Assembly (NCBI RefSeq): GCF_000173075.1
Contig: NZ_ABVL01000013.1
Span: 124,001 to 188,000, forward strand
Source of the DNA: Chthoniobacter flavus Ellin428
GTDB lineage: Bacteria > Verrucomicrobiota > Verrucomicrobiia > Chthoniobacterales > Chthoniobacteraceae
Reading direction: 5' to 3'
DNA length: 64,000 nt
The notes beneath the pieces were generated by a model, which was given only the letters and a program-made list of their open reading frames with translations, was not told the DNA's origin and did not search any database. The translations under genes were made by a program, and so were the position numbers. Shown one piece after another: positions 26,948 through 36,052 of the stretch. Each line of letters opens with the position of its first letter. Within the stretch, counting starts at the first letter, position 1.

Positions 26948-27706
26948 ATGTCCACATCCACTTATCTCGAAACTGCGGTCAGCGCCGCCCTCGCGGCCGG
27001 TGAATTTCTGCGCAGCCACGTCGGCACAGCGCTCGAGGTCAACGAGTTCGCCGCCCACGACATCAAGCTCGAGCTCGATGTCCGCTCGCAGGAACTGATC
27101 ACCAAACACCTGCTCGACCGCTTCCCCGATCACGCCATCTACGGTGAGGAAGGCATCGCCGGCAACCAGCAGAGCGACTTCCAATGGATCGTCGACCCCA
27201 TCGACGGCACCGTGAATTACTTCTACGGCATCCCGCACTACTGCATCTCCATCGCTCTCCGTGAGCGCGGCGAGATCATCGTCGGCGTCATCCACGACCC
27301 CTCGCGCCATGAAACCTGGCAGGTGGAACGCGGCGGCACGCCGACCCTCAATGGCAAGCCCATCCACGTGAGCACGCGCAACCAGCTCAGCGACGCCGTG
27401 CTCTCCATCGGCTTCGCCAAGTCCAAGGAAACGATCAGCGCGGGGTTGCCGGTGCTCGATTATTTCGTGAGCAAGGCCCGCAAGTGCCGCCTCATGGGCA
27501 GCGCCGCACTCGACCTCGCCTATGTGGCCTGCGGCCGCTACGACGCCTATATCGAATCCAGCGTGAGCCTCTGGGACGTTGCCGCCGGCAAGATTCTCGT
27601 CGAGGCTGCGGGCGGAAAATTTGAAATGAAACCGCGCACCGACAATCCCGACAAAATCAGCGTTCGCGCTTCCAGCGGGCTCCTCGACCTGGAGGTGCGG
27701 CCATGA
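26948..27706 (+). CDS. Inositol monophosphatase family protein
   Basis: A 252-residue Mg-dependent phosphatase of the IMPase/SuhB fold. Metal-binding motifs are present in order: the Glu pair in YGEEGIAG near residue 67, DPIDGTVNYFYGIPHY near 83-98 and SLWDVAAGKILVEAAGG near 208. Substrates could be inositol phosphates, histidinol phosphate or another sugar phosphate. ATG 26948 fits the family start; an upstream in-frame start would add ten non-conserved residues. The stop overlaps ispF (ATGA at 27703). Confidence 0.88.
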   Translation: MSTSTYLETAVSAALAAGEFLRSHVGTALEVNEFAAHDIKLELDVRSQELITKHLLDRFPDHAIYGEEGIAGNQQSDFQWIVDPIDGTVNYFYGIPHYCISIALRERGEIIVGVIHDPSRHETWQVERGGTPTLNGKPIHVSTRNQLSDAVLSIGFAKSKETISAGLPVLDYFVSKARKCRLMGSAALDLAYVACGRYDAYIESSVSLWDVAAGKILVEAAGGKFEMKPRTDNPDKISVRASSGLLDLEVRP

Positions 27707-28182
27707 CTCTTTCCGGTATCGGTTACGACGTGCATCGCCTGGTCGAAGGCCGGGCGCTCATTCTCGGCGGTGTGGAAATCCCGTATACTCACGGACTCGA
27801 GGGCCACAGCGACGCCGACGTGCTCGCTCACGCCATCGCGGACGCCGTGCTCGGCGCGATCGGCGAACGCGACATCGGCTTTCATTTCCCGAACACGGAT
27901 CAATCCATCCGCGGCATCAGCAGCCTCGAAATCCTGCGCAAAGTCGCCAGCCTCGTCTCGGAGAAAGGCGGACGCGTGCTCAACGTCGACTCCTCGCTGA
28001 TCGCGGAAGCACCGAAGATCAGCCCGCACGTGGCCGCGATGCGCGCCAATATCGCCAAGGCGCTGCGCCTCGATCCCAAGCGCGTCGGCGTGAAAGCCAC
28101 CACCAACGAACGCATGGGCTTCCTCGGCCGCGGCGAAGGCATCTCGGCCATGGCCGTGGCCAGCGTGGAAGTGCCGGAGTAA
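27703..28182 (+). CDS. ispF: 2-C-methyl-D-erythritol 2,4-cyclodiphosphate synthase
   Basis: A 159-residue enzyme of the non-mevalonate isoprenoid pathway, converting CDP-ME 2-phosphate to the cyclodiphosphate with loss of CMP. Divalent-metal ligands lie in GIGYDVHRL (Asp9, His11) and GLEGHSDADVLAHAIADA (His near 35). DIGFHFPNTD and the C-terminal GVKATTNERMGFLGRGEGI loop complete the family pattern. Length and motifs are canonical. It is coupled to the phosphatase upstream and sits 12 bases before cysS. Confidence 0.96.
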   Translation: MTLSGIGYDVHRLVEGRALILGGVEIPYTHGLEGHSDADVLAHAIADAVLGAIGERDIGFHFPNTDQSIRGISSLEILRKVASLVSEKGGRVLNVDSSLIAEAPKISPHVAAMRANIAKALRLDPKRVGVKATTNERMGFLGRGEGISAMAVASVEVPE

Positions 28183-28194
28183 AGACGCACACGC

Positions 28195-29595
28195 ATGGGC
28201 ATTCGCTTATTCAATACCTACACGCGGCAGTTGGAGGAATTCACGCCGCTCGATCCGGCTGGCCAACAGGTGAAGATGTACACCTGCGGCCCTACGGTCT
28301 ATAACCACGCCCACATCGGCAATTTCCGGGCGTATCTCTTCGAGGATCTGCTCCAGCGGCATCTCGAAGCGCGTGGCTATCAGGTCGAGCGGGTGATGAA
28401 TCTCACCGACGTCGACGACAAGACCATCCGCAATTCCCGCGAAGCCGGCCGGCGGCTCGCCGACTTCACCGCCATCTACAAAGACGCATTTTTCCAGGAC
28501 GTCGACACCCTGCGCATCAAGCGCGCTCAGCATTTCCCGGCAGCGACCGAACCGCGCTACATCGAGCGCATGATCTCGATGATCCAGCAACTCGAATCGC
28601 AGGGCATCGCCTACCAGGCCGAGGACAAGAGCGTCTACTTCCGCCTCTCGAAATTCCCCGACTACGGCAAGCTCGCCCATCTCAATCTCGACGAACTGCG
28701 CCCCAGCGGCCGCATCGCCAATGACGAGTACGAGAAGGAAAGCATCGGCGACTTCGCGCTCTGGAAGGCGTGGGACGAGAAGGATGGCGACGTGGCGTGG
28801 GATTCTCCCTGGGGTCGCGGGCGGCCCGGCTGGCACATCGAGTGCAGCGCCATGGCGACCGCACTGCTCGGCCCGGAAATCGACATCCATTGCGGCGGCG
28901 TCGATAACATCTTCCCGCACCACGAGGCGGAGATCGCCCAAAGCGAGTGCTGCACGGGCAAGAAGTTCGTGCGCTACTGGCTGCACTGCGCCCACCTCAT
29001 GGTGGACGGGCAGAAGATGTCGAAGAAGCTCGGCAACTTCTACACGCTACGCGACTTGATCGAGAAAGGGTTCACCGGGCGCGAGGCGCGCTATGCGCTG
29101 CTCACGGTGAACTACCGCCTGCCGTTGAACTTTACCCTTCCCGGTCTCGAATCGGCACGCGCCTCCCTCGCCCGCATCGATGAATGGGTCGACCGTCTCA
29201 CCGCTCACGCGGCCGGCGCTTCCCCTACCGCGACTCCATTGTCCGATTTCACGGAGAAGTTCTTCGCCGCCCTGGACGAAGACCTGAATATCTCCGGCGC
29301 GCTCGCCCCGCTGTTCGATCTCATCCGCGAAAGCAATTCCGCCCTCAATCGCAGCGAGCTTTCGCCAGCGGAAGCGGCACAATTGCTGGCCGACTGGCGA
29401 CGCATCGACAGCGTCCTCGGCTTCGAGCGCGAAGCCGCTGCCATCCCCGCGGACGTCCTTGCCCTGGTCGAGCAGCGTCAGCAGGCCCGTGCGGACAAGG
29501 AATGGAAGAAGAGCGACGAGCTCCGCGACGAGATTCTTGCCAAAGGCTGGGTGGTCAAGGATACCAAGGAAGGCCCCAAGCTCACCCCTCGCTGA
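28195..29595 (+). CDS. cysS: Cysteine--tRNA ligase
   Basis: A 466-residue class I aminoacyl-tRNA synthetase charging tRNA-Cys. The zinc ligand Cys31 (MYTCGPTVYNHAHIGN), the HIGH-type motif HIGN at 40-43, the second zinc region (HIECSAMA and IFPHHEAEIAQSE) and the KMSKS-type loop KMSKKLGNF near residue 273 are all visible. The C-terminal anticodon-binding helical domain ends with a DSLRDEI-like basic helix. The neighbour ispF is a frequent partner of cysS in bacteria. Confidence 0.97.
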   Translation: MGIRLFNTYTRQLEEFTPLDPAGQQVKMYTCGPTVYNHAHIGNFRAYLFEDLLQRHLEARGYQVERVMNLTDVDDKTIRNSREAGRRLADFTAIYKDAFFQDVDTLRIKRAQHFPAATEPRYIERMISMIQQLESQGIAYQAEDKSVYFRLSKFPDYGKLAHLNLDELRPSGRIANDEYEKESIGDFALWKAWDEKDGDVAWDSPWGRGRPGWHIECSAMATALLGPEIDIHCGGVDNIFPHHEAEIAQSECCTGKKFVRYWLHCAHLMVDGQKMSKKLGNFYTLRDLIEKGFTGREARYALLTVNYRLPLNFTLPGLESARASLARIDEWVDRLTAHAAGASPTATPLSDFTEKFFAALDEDLNISGALAPLFDLIRESNSALNRSELSPAEAAQLLADWRRIDSVLGFEREAAAIPADVLALVEQRQQARADKEWKKSDELRDEILAKGWVVKDTKEGPKLTPR

Positions 29596-29663
29596 TGCGC
29601 ATTCGACAGAAGGCGACATTTCAGTATTTCCTGCAACCGACGAATCGACTTTAAACAGTGGCG

Positions 29664-30344
29664 ATGACTTTTTCCCCTGGCGACTACCTCGACCTGAATC
29701 ACACCGAGCACCGCATGCTCTTTGAGAATTCGGTCAATGCGTGGGATGCGTTGAAGCAGATCACCAGCTACCTGCAGTTCCGGCTCAAGCCGGCGATTCA
29801 AGGCCGGCTCGTCGGCAAACCGTTCATCAGCGGTGCGGTCTTCATCGGCAAAGGCACGGTCATCGAGCAGGGCGCGATGATCAAAGGTCCCGCGTGGATC
29901 GGCGAAGGCTGCGAGATTCGCAACGGCTGCTACATCCGCGAAAACGTCATCGTCGGCTCGGGCTGCGTGTTGGGCAATTCCTGCGAGTTCAAGAATTCGA
30001 TCATCTTCGACGAGGCGCAGATTCCGCACTTCAACTACGTGGGCGACTCGATCATCGGCTATCGCGGCCACTTGGGCGCGGGGGTCATTCTTTCGAACGT
30101 GAAGCTCGATCACGGTGAGATCGTTGTGCCGACCGCCGGCGGCCTGGTGCCCACGGGCCTGAAAAAATTTGGCGCCATCGTCGGCGATCGGGCAGAAATC
30201 GGCTGCAATTCGGTCATTAACCCCGGCTCGCTCATCGGCCGGAATTCCGTGATCTACCCTGGCACCGTCTGGCGGGGCGTCGTCCCGGCCAACAGCATCG
30301 TCAAGACCCGGCAGGAACATCAGATTTTAGCCCGACGCGATTGA
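29664..30344 (+). CDS. Left-handed beta-helix protein (GlmU C-terminal-like)
   Basis: A 226-residue protein with many hexapeptide [LIV]-G-x4 repeats from residue 45 onward (SGAVFIGKGTVIEQGAMIKG, WIGEGCEIRNGCYI and so on), the left-handed beta-helix of GlmU-type nucleotidyl/acyltransferases. A NYVGDSIIGYRGHLGAGVILSN stretch near residue 125 closely resembles the acetyltransferase part of UDP-GlcNAc pyrophosphorylases. The N-terminal uridyltransferase domain is absent; the first ~40 residues (LFENSVNAWDALKQITSYL) form a short helical cap. A stand-alone sugar-nucleotide or sugar-phosphate acyltransferase role is likely but unproven. ATG 29664 is preferred over GTG 29658. Confidence 0.8.
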   Translation: MTFSPGDYLDLNHTEHRMLFENSVNAWDALKQITSYLQFRLKPAIQGRLVGKPFISGAVFIGKGTVIEQGAMIKGPAWIGEGCEIRNGCYIRENVIVGSGCVLGNSCEFKNSIIFDEAQIPHFNYVGDSIIGYRGHLGAGVILSNVKLDHGEIVVPTAGGLVPTGLKKFGAIVGDRAEIGCNSVINPGSLIGRNSVIYPGTVWRGVVPANSIVKTRQEHQILARRD

Positions 30345-30386
30345 TCCTTGCGCGAAAGCAGGTCTTTTGGAACCTTGCCCGCCCCT

Positions 30387-31004
30387 ATGCCCAGTCCTAC
30401 GTCCACGCCTCAGCCTGCCGAAACCGAATTCGATCCGCTCGTTTTTTGGATTAAGCACCAGAGCAAGATCCTGCTCCTGGCCGGCCTGCTCGTGGTCGCG
30501 CTCGGAGGCTACGCCCTTTCCGAATACATCCACAACAAGCACACGGCCGCTGCCGAGGCGCTGCTCGCGAATGCGCATTCGGTCGAAGATTACCGCAAGG
30601 TCATCGCGGACTATTCCGGCTCCATGCCGGCGGGTGATGCCTATCTGATGCTCGCCGAGAAGCTGCGTGCCGAGGGCAAGCTCGACGAATCTTCAGCCGC
30701 GCTGCACACCTTTATTGAGAAGTATCCGGAGCATTCTTTGATTAGCGGCGCGTGGACCAGCCTCGCGACCAATCTCGAAGCCCAGGGCAAACTGGACGAG
30801 GCGCTGAGCACCTACCAGAAAGTCACGACCACCTACGCCAACAGTTTCAGCGCTCCCATCGCCCTCCTCGCGCAGGCCCGCATTCTCGCGGAGAAAGGCA
30901 AGACCGAGGACGCCCGCCGCTTGTACGAGCAGATGCTCACGCAATTCCCCGGCAACTTCGCCGCGCAACAGGCGCAGATTGAACTGCGGAAGTTGAAGAA
31001 GTAG
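30387..31004 (+). CDS. Membrane-anchored TPR protein (YfgM-like)
   Basis: A 205-residue protein with one transmembrane helix at residues ~30-50 (ILLLAGLLVVALGGYALSEYI) and the remainder predicted on the outer side of the inner membrane. The C-terminal part has TPR repeats (GDAYLMLAEKLRAEGKLDESSAALHTF, GAWTSLATNLEAQGKLDEALSTYQKV, PIALLAQARILAEKGKTEDARRLYEQML). The arrangement, a short N-terminus, one helix, then TPRs, is that of YfgM-like/TPR_21 ancillary proteins of envelope biogenesis. ATG 30387 is used; an upstream in-frame start would add 13 residues. Confidence 0.75.
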   Translation: MPSPTSTPQPAETEFDPLVFWIKHQSKILLLAGLLVVALGGYALSEYIHNKHTAAAEALLANAHSVEDYRKVIADYSGSMPAGDAYLMLAEKLRAEGKLDESSAALHTFIEKYPEHSLISGAWTSLATNLEAQGKLDEALSTYQKVTTTYANSFSAPIALLAQARILAEKGKTEDARRLYEQMLTQFPGNFAAQQAQIELRKLKK

Positions 31005-31087
31005 GGCTGTGGTCTCCGAACGGAGACGAGTGAGGCACGAACAGAGAAAACGCGTGAAGGCGCTGCCGCGCAGCGGCTCCAAAAAAG

Positions 31088-31293
31088 CCCGTCATCCTGA
31101 GCGAAGTGCCCCGGCGGGCGAAGGTGGGCGGGGCACGCAGTCGAAGGATCTCCAATGTCGGCGGGCGAAGGTGGTGGGAAGAATGACGCGTGGTCACGCG
31201 CAAGTTGGGGAAGCTCCGCGCGAAAACCCGCAGAGATTAGAGGTCCTTCGACTCCGCCCATGGTTCCCCGCTCCGCTCAGGATGACCGTTTTT
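31088..31293. repeat. Inverted dispersed repeat (CATCCTGAGCGAAG family)
   Basis: The 350-bp gap 31005-31355 holds no credible gene. It contains a strand-symmetric pair: CGTCATCCTGAGCGAAGTGC... with GCACGCAGTCGAAGGATCTC at 31090-31150, and the complementary TCCTTCGACTCCGCCC ... CTCCGCTCAGGATGACCG at 31240-31291. The same family recurs at 60765-60825 and 63800-63860. The repeat could form a long hairpin downstream of the TPR gene. Confidence 0.8.
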
Positions 31294-31355
31294 TCCGAGC
31301 GCTTCGCGCATCTGTGCCGGGCGTTTATTGCCAGCGATGTCTCACATCCGAAACC

Positions 31356-32687
31356 CTACAACAACGCCAACTCTCGCTTGATCGCCTCGATCTTCTTCAC
31401 CCCATCGGAGACCTGGCGGTAATTCTCATCCATCGTCGCGCCGGAATATTTTTCCAAATGTCCTGCCGAACGAAGCGTGTGCAGCGGCGTGCCCTCGATC
31501 TCCGCCGTGCCTGATTCCTGGTAGGAAGTCAACGGCAACGACCGGATGTAGGCCTTGGTCTCCGCCATTTGCTCCTTGGTCTCTCCCGGTAACCCGTAGG
31601 TGAACGTGCCGTGCACGGTCATCCCGAGATTCCGCAGGTAGATGGTGGTCTCGCGCGCCTCCTGCAGGTCGAGTCCCTTGTTGACGATATTGTCCACGAC
31701 ATGCTGGTTGCCGCTCTCGAATCCGAGCTTCACACCATAGCAACCGCTTTCCCGCATGAGCTTCCACGTCTCGCGGTTGATCGTGTCCGCGCGGCACATT
31801 GCCCCCCACGGCAGGGCGATCTTGCGCATCACCTCACACATGCGTTCAACGTGACGATTGCCGAGGTTGAACGTGTCGTCATCGAAATAGATGGAGCGGA
31901 AACCGTAGCGCCCGACGATGTCACGAAGGAACCCCTCCATGTATTCCGCGGTGTAGTGCCGCACGGTGCGTCGATGCTCTCCATCCGGGTCGTTCCCCGT
32001 CATCGTCGCCGGCCAGACACAGAACAAGCACTTGAACGGGCAACCCCGACTCGACCACACGTGCGCTTGCGGCAGGCGGGGCGATTGCGGATTCGGATCG
32101 TAGTACCGCCAGGCGGTGACCGCATCGTAGTAAGGAAATGGCGCCGCATTCATCTCCGTCGCGGTCAACAGATCGTGCTCAAAAACTCCCGTCGCCCCCT
32201 GCACCACTTTCGCGGCCGCTTTTTCGTATTCCCCTTTGATCGCCGCCACCACATTGGGGAGCGCCATGATCTCATCGGCGCGGATGGTGGTGATCGGACC
32301 ACAGACCGCAATTTTCACATGCGGTACCACCGTCGCGATGTGACGGATGATCTTCATGTCATGATCCCAACTGGGCGTTGCGCTTTCGATGAAAATGAAA
32401 TCCGGCTGAGCCTCCCGCAGGTAGGCCGTGTAGGTGTCGTAACTCTCGTGCAAAGCCACGGAATCGCGCAGGGTTGCTTCCGCTCCCGTATGTTGGGCGA
32501 CATACGTGGTGGCATACCCCATGAAGAAGGGATACGGCAGGTAGTGGCCGAACATGAACCAATCCGGCATGGAGCCAGCGTGATAGGTATTCGGCCAGCG
32601 GGAACCCGCGCGTACGCCTTTGCGCAAATGGTTCGTTCCTGGCTCGACTTCAAACCACGGGGGGTTGCTGAACAGCACTTTGATCAC
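31356..32687 (-). CDS. B12-binding-domain radical SAM protein
   Basis: A 443-residue protein. Residues 1-180 look like a cobalamin-binding-type Rossmann domain (MIKVLFSNPPWFEVEPG, YLREAQPDFIFIESATPSWDHDM). The radical SAM core then carries the 4Fe-4S motif C-x3-C-x2-C in SRGCPFKCLFCVW near residue 225, IYFDDDTFNLGNRHVERMCEVM near 275 and GVKLGFESGNQHVV near 328. Family members catalyse methylations or complex rearrangements in lipid, cofactor or antibiotic synthesis; no substrate can be assigned. It is a single-gene unit flanked by repeats on both sides. Confidence 0.87.
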   Translation of the reverse strand: MIKVLFSNPPWFEVEPGTNHLRKGVRAGSRWPNTYHAGSMPDWFMFGHYLPYPFFMGYATTYVAQHTGAEATLRDSVALHESYDTYTAYLREAQPDFIFIESATPSWDHDMKIIRHIATVVPHVKIAVCGPITTIRADEIMALPNVVAAIKGEYEKAAAKVVQGATGVFEHDLLTATEMNAAPFPYYDAVTAWRYYDPNPQSPRLPQAHVWSSRGCPFKCLFCVWPATMTGNDPDGEHRRTVRHYTAEYMEGFLRDIVGRYGFRSIYFDDDTFNLGNRHVERMCEVMRKIALPWGAMCRADTINRETWKLMRESGCYGVKLGFESGNQHVVDNIVNKGLDLQEARETTIYLRNLGMTVHGTFTYGLPGETKEQMAETKAYIRSLPLTSYQESGTAEIEGTPLHTLRSAGHLEKYSGATMDENYRQVSDGVKKIEAIKRELALL

Positions 32688-32775
32688 GTCCGCACTTTCC
32701 CCGTCTTCGCCCCAGAGTCAACCACAGTCCGAGGCGGAGTGGCAGAGCGCCTCGCGGTCGATACGGATAGCGCCT

Positions 32776-32940
32776 TGGGAGTGGCGACTTTCCAGTCGCC
32801 GACCGAAACAAACGCCCGAAGCGCCATCCTTGGGGCGTCGCTCCGCGACGCAGGGCGACTGGAAAGTCGCCCCTCCCAGTGAGCCGCGGCCGAATGCCTC
32901 GCTGTCCCTACAGCCGAATAAAGATGTGGGGAATGCTTAG
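32776..32940. repeat. Partial MITE, type A (right end)
   Basis: Within the 367-bp gap 32688-33054, this segment repeats the core (GGCGACTTTCCAGTCGCC ... GGGGCGTCGCTCCGCGACGC ... GGAAAGTCGCCCCTCCCAG) and right end (AAAGATGTGGGGAATGCTTAG) of the complete elements at 37829-38059 and 59005-59230. The left terminal repeat is missing, so the copy is truncated. No gene is seen in this gap apart from the upstream region of the next gene. Confidence 0.85.
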
Positions 32941-33054
32941 GCCTTAGAGGGCGTACCTAAACTCTTTCCCGTAACCGCCCCTTGGCCGGCGGCGTCTTGA
33001 AGTGGAAGATGGGAAAGTTTCTCTTTGTCCGCAACTTGCGCTAAGCTCCCTCCC

Positions 33055-33621
33055 ATGCGCCTCCCTTGGATCAAGATCGTTGCCACTTTGCTCGTCATCT
33101 GGGCCGTTGCGGGCGGGGCCATCTATTGGGCGCATAGCGCGAAGCCCACGCCCGAATCGGTGATGCGTTATCTCGATGAACATTCCGTGGCGAACGCCTC
33201 GGCGAAGGATCGCGAGGAGACCGTCGAGAAGGTCGCCAAACAGCTCAACCAGCTCAGCTATCAGGAGCGCCGCGAGGGACGGGTGAACAAAAAGGTCGAT
33301 GGCTTTTTCCGCACCCTGCCCGCGGACGACCAGACACGCTTCCTGGACCTCACGCTGCCCACGGGCTTCAAACAGATGATGGAGTCGCTGAACAAGATGA
33401 CGCGCGAGAAGCGGAAGCAATTCGTCGACAAGGCCCTGGCCGACATGAAAAAGCACGAGGGTGAGGATAGCCCGGATGGTCAGCGCGATCTCGATGCCAA
33501 TGGCCAGAAGATCATCGATCAGGGCTTCAAGTCCTTTTACAGCGATGCGAGCGCGGAGACGAAGATGGACGTCGCGCCGCTGATCGAGCAACTGCAGAGA
33601 AACCTTCAGGGGCTCCGATGA
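33055..33621 (+). CDS. Hypothetical membrane-anchored protein
   Basis: A 188-residue protein with an N-terminal hydrophobic helix (IVATLLVIWAVAGGAIYWA, residues 7-25) acting as anchor or uncleaved signal. The rest is highly charged and predicted helical (DREETVEKVAKQLNQLSYQER, LNKMTREKRKQFVDKALADM). ATG 33055 is chosen because it starts just before the hydrophobic helix. The stop overlaps the downstream pseudopilin start (ATGA at 33618), suggesting a coupled function, perhaps in a type II secretion/pseudopilus system. No family is recognised. Confidence 0.7.
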   Translation: MRLPWIKIVATLLVIWAVAGGAIYWAHSAKPTPESVMRYLDEHSVANASAKDREETVEKVAKQLNQLSYQERREGRVNKKVDGFFRTLPADDQTRFLDLTLPTGFKQMMESLNKMTREKRKQFVDKALADMKKHEGEDSPDGQRDLDANGQKIIDQGFKSFYSDASAETKMDVAPLIEQLQRNLQGLR

Positions 33622-34145
33622 ACCGTCCCGCTGTTCGCGCCTTCACGCTGATCGAGATCATCACGGTGATCGCGGTCATCGCCATTTTGGCAGCGTTCGC
33701 CTATCCGGTATATCAACGGGTGACGGCCAGCGCAAAAGCCGCGGCCTGCCTCTCCAATCTGCGCCAGCTTGGGATGGGGCTGAATGCCTATCTCAACGAG
33801 AACGACATGAAGATGCCCACGCTGCAGATCGCGCGGGACAACCTCAGCCAGAACGTGCCGGTGATCGACAACACGTTCGACAAATACCTCACCGACAAAG
33901 GCGTCTTCGCCTGCCCGGCGGACAACAAGAACTACGCCGCGACGACGGGCACGAGCTACTTCTGGAATGTCGCGCTCAACGGTCAGGCGGTGGCCAGTTT
34001 GAACTTCCTGCTCGTCACCGACACCACGCACATTCCCATCCTCTCGGATAAGGAAGGGTTTCATCCCTACCTGCAAAACAAGGTGAACGTTCTCTATGCA
34101 GACGGGCACGTCACCAAGGACGTGAAGTTTTTTACCGGCAACTAG
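33618..34145 (+). CDS. Type II secretion/type IV pseudopilin-like protein
   Basis: A 175-residue prepilin-like protein. The N-terminal methylation motif RAFTLIEIITVIAVIAILAAFA has the cleavage site after Ala8, Phe as the new +1 residue and Glu at +5, processed by a prepilin peptidase; the hydrophobic helix packs into the pseudopilus. The C-terminal part ends with NVLYADGHV, the H-x-G-type motif common in the large PVC pseudopilin family. Such proteins are numerous in Verrucomicrobiota and Planctomycetota. It is coupled to the membrane-anchored protein upstream and convergent with the next gene, with no spacing. Confidence 0.87.
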   Translation: MNRPAVRAFTLIEIITVIAVIAILAAFAYPVYQRVTASAKAAACLSNLRQLGMGLNAYLNENDMKMPTLQIARDNLSQNVPVIDNTFDKYLTDKGVFACPADNKNYAATTGTSYFWNVALNGQAVASLNFLLVTDTTHIPILSDKEGFHPYLQNKVNVLYADGHVTKDVKFFTGN

Positions 34146-35108
34146 CTACTTCTGCGCCGGCGACGCGTAATCGCGGCCGATCGGCTTCTGCGTGACCACT
34201 TCATCGCGGAGCGGATGCAACCGACGCTCCAACTGCACGGTTTCGAGCAGCGCCATGTAGCGATTCAACTGATTTTGAAAAACAAGCATCGCATGCGCAT
34301 CACCCGCCGGCAGGCTGGCCTTCTGCACGCGCAGTTTCTCCTGAAGGGAGCGCACGATATTTTCGCGTTCGGCCAGCGAAGGACGGGGACCGTCCGGATG
34401 GAGAGCGGCATTGAGCAAATTATCGATCTCCGCGCTGTAATCCGCGGAGGGCGGCGGCAGGGCGGCAGTCTCGGATGCCGGAGCTGCGGAAGTCGTGGGA
34501 GAGTTGAAGGCAGGCAGAGCCTTGGCAAGGCCGTTCGCCTGGACGTCGTGGATCTTTTGCACCGCCGCCTGGAGCAGGCCGCCCGTGCTGTCCTTGCCGA
34601 AGAGGGCGACCCCGCTGAAAAAGAGGACCGCGCCCAGGACCATACTGATCACGCCCGACAGGAGTTGAACACCAAAGGCATGGATGGTGCCGATATCATA
34701 AGTGCCAGCGATGATCAGGAGATTGGTGACGACGGCGACGAGCATCAAAGCGGCATAAATCCCCCCAACGACAAGCGGAGCGGTGTTTTTTCCACCCACA
34801 GCCGCAATCAGGAACATGAGAAGTACGCCCACTCCGAGGATGACGATTCCCGCCAGAATCCTGGAGATGATCACTTTGATTGCCATGCCGTAAGTCGTTC
34901 TCCCCGAAACGGCGATCTTGGCGGACAGCCACATGGGAATGGCGGTCACGAGAATAGTAACCGGGATCGAAACAACGATGGCGAGGATGATCATCACGAT
35001 CCCTGCAGTGGCGATTCCCGCAGGGAGCAGAGAGTCAGCGAGAGACGGAGAGAAGAGACTGCCCAAAATGGAAGTCGGAGCCGCCAGCACGGAAGAAACC
35101 ATTTGCAT
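34146..35108 (-). CDS. Multi-span membrane protein with a C-terminal QNQLNRY domain
   Basis: A 320-residue protein with about five transmembrane helices in residues 25-175 (GIVMIILAIVVSIPVTILVTAIPMWL; IVILGVGVLLMFLIAAVGG; IYAALMLVAVVTNLLIIAG; GVISMVLGAVLFFSGVALFG), somewhat like YIP1-type proteins. A linker leads to a soluble C-terminal domain (residues ~225-300: IDNLLNAALHPDGPRPSLAERE, RVQKASLPAGDAHAMLVFQNQLNRY) that recurs in the next minus-strand gene. The domain is not recognised. Pairing suggests a common complex. Confidence 0.65.
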   Translation of the reverse strand: MQMVSSVLAAPTSILGSLFSPSLADSLLPAGIATAGIVMIILAIVVSIPVTILVTAIPMWLSAKIAVSGRTTYGMAIKVIISRILAGIVILGVGVLLMFLIAAVGGKNTAPLVVGGIYAALMLVAVVTNLLIIAGTYDIGTIHAFGVQLLSGVISMVLGAVLFFSGVALFGKDSTGGLLQAAVQKIHDVQANGLAKALPAFNSPTTSAAPASETAALPPPSADYSAEIDNLLNAALHPDGPRPSLAERENIVRSLQEKLRVQKASLPAGDAHAMLVFQNQLNRYMALLETVQLERRLHPLRDEVVTQKPIGRDYASPAQK

Positions 35109-35186
35109 ACCGATACAGTTTACCCACCCGCCCCATGCGTAACAACACTAAAATCGCTCCCGGTAAATGCCGGGGCGCATTTGACA

Positions 35187-36008
35187 TCACTGTGCTGGCT
35201 TGGCGGCCGGGGCATTTCGGGCGATGATCAACTCATTGCGAAACAGAAGATAACGGTTGAGTTGATTTTGATAAGCGGTCGCCGCGTGGGCGTCGCCCGC
35301 CGGCAGAGAACGCTGCCGCGCATTGAGCTTTTGCTGGATGTTCCGCAGCGCGGCTTCCCGGTCGGCCAGGGGCGGTTGCGGGCCGATGGGACGCAAGGCA
35401 TCGTCCAGCATCCGGTCGATCTCGTCAGGCTTCCCCAAGCCGAGCAATCGGTTCAAGAATTCTTGCTGCTCTACCTTGGACTTCCCGAAGGTCACCTGCA
35501 GGCTGGCGATGTCTTTTTCCAAATGCATGACGGGGGGGACGACGACTTCCACCACCTTCATGACGCCGCCATTGATGCAGGCGGCCAGCAGAAGAATGGC
35601 GAAGGCCCGGATGAAACCGGTGACGTAGATCTTCATCGGGATGAGAAAGGCGAGCAGCAGCCAGGTCATCAGCATTCCACCCGCGACCAGGAAGGTTCGC
35701 CAGTATTCGCCGGTGCGAATCATCCACGGGACCGCGAATATCAGACCCACGATAAAGGCGAGCCAGAGCAGCAGACCGAGCAGCCATGCTTTGAAGGAGT
35801 TGCCGAAAGTGCAGTGATCATTGCCCACCACCATCTTCGATGCGCCCCACAGGGCGAAGATTTGCACCACTTGGGCGCAGGCCATTAGGATGAGAAGGCA
35901 GGTGCCGATGTGCCGGACTTCGTCGCGTTGAATGAACTCGGCAAACCGGGGATGGAACGGAAACGGGCTCGCTGCTGCCAGCGGCATACCTTGGGAAATG
36001 AGTTGCAT
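35187..36008 (-). CDS. Multi-span membrane protein, paralogue of the adjacent gene by its C-terminal domain
   Basis: A 273-residue protein with four or five transmembrane segments in residues 30-165 (IGTCLLILMACAQVVQIFALWG; WLLGLLLWLAFIVGLIFAVPWM; LMTWLLLAFLIPM; AILLLAACINGGVM). The soluble C-terminus (IDRMLDDALRPIGPQPPLADRE ... RQRSLPAGDAHAATAYQNQLNRYLLF) aligns almost position for position with that of the neighbouring 320-residue protein, while the membrane parts differ. It lies 78 bases upstream of that gene on the same strand and is probably co-transcribed with it. Function unknown. Confidence 0.65.
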   Translation of the reverse strand: MQLISQGMPLAAASPFPFHPRFAEFIQRDEVRHIGTCLLILMACAQVVQIFALWGASKMVVGNDHCTFGNSFKAWLLGLLLWLAFIVGLIFAVPWMIRTGEYWRTFLVAGGMLMTWLLLAFLIPMKIYVTGFIRAFAILLLAACINGGVMKVVEVVVPPVMHLEKDIASLQVTFGKSKVEQQEFLNRLLGLGKPDEIDRMLDDALRPIGPQPPLADREAALRNIQQKLNARQRSLPAGDAHAATAYQNQLNRYLLFRNELIIARNAPAAKPAQ

Positions 36009-36052
36009 GCGAGGCGATGCTACCGAAAAGCTGCGCGCAGACCAATCCCGGA

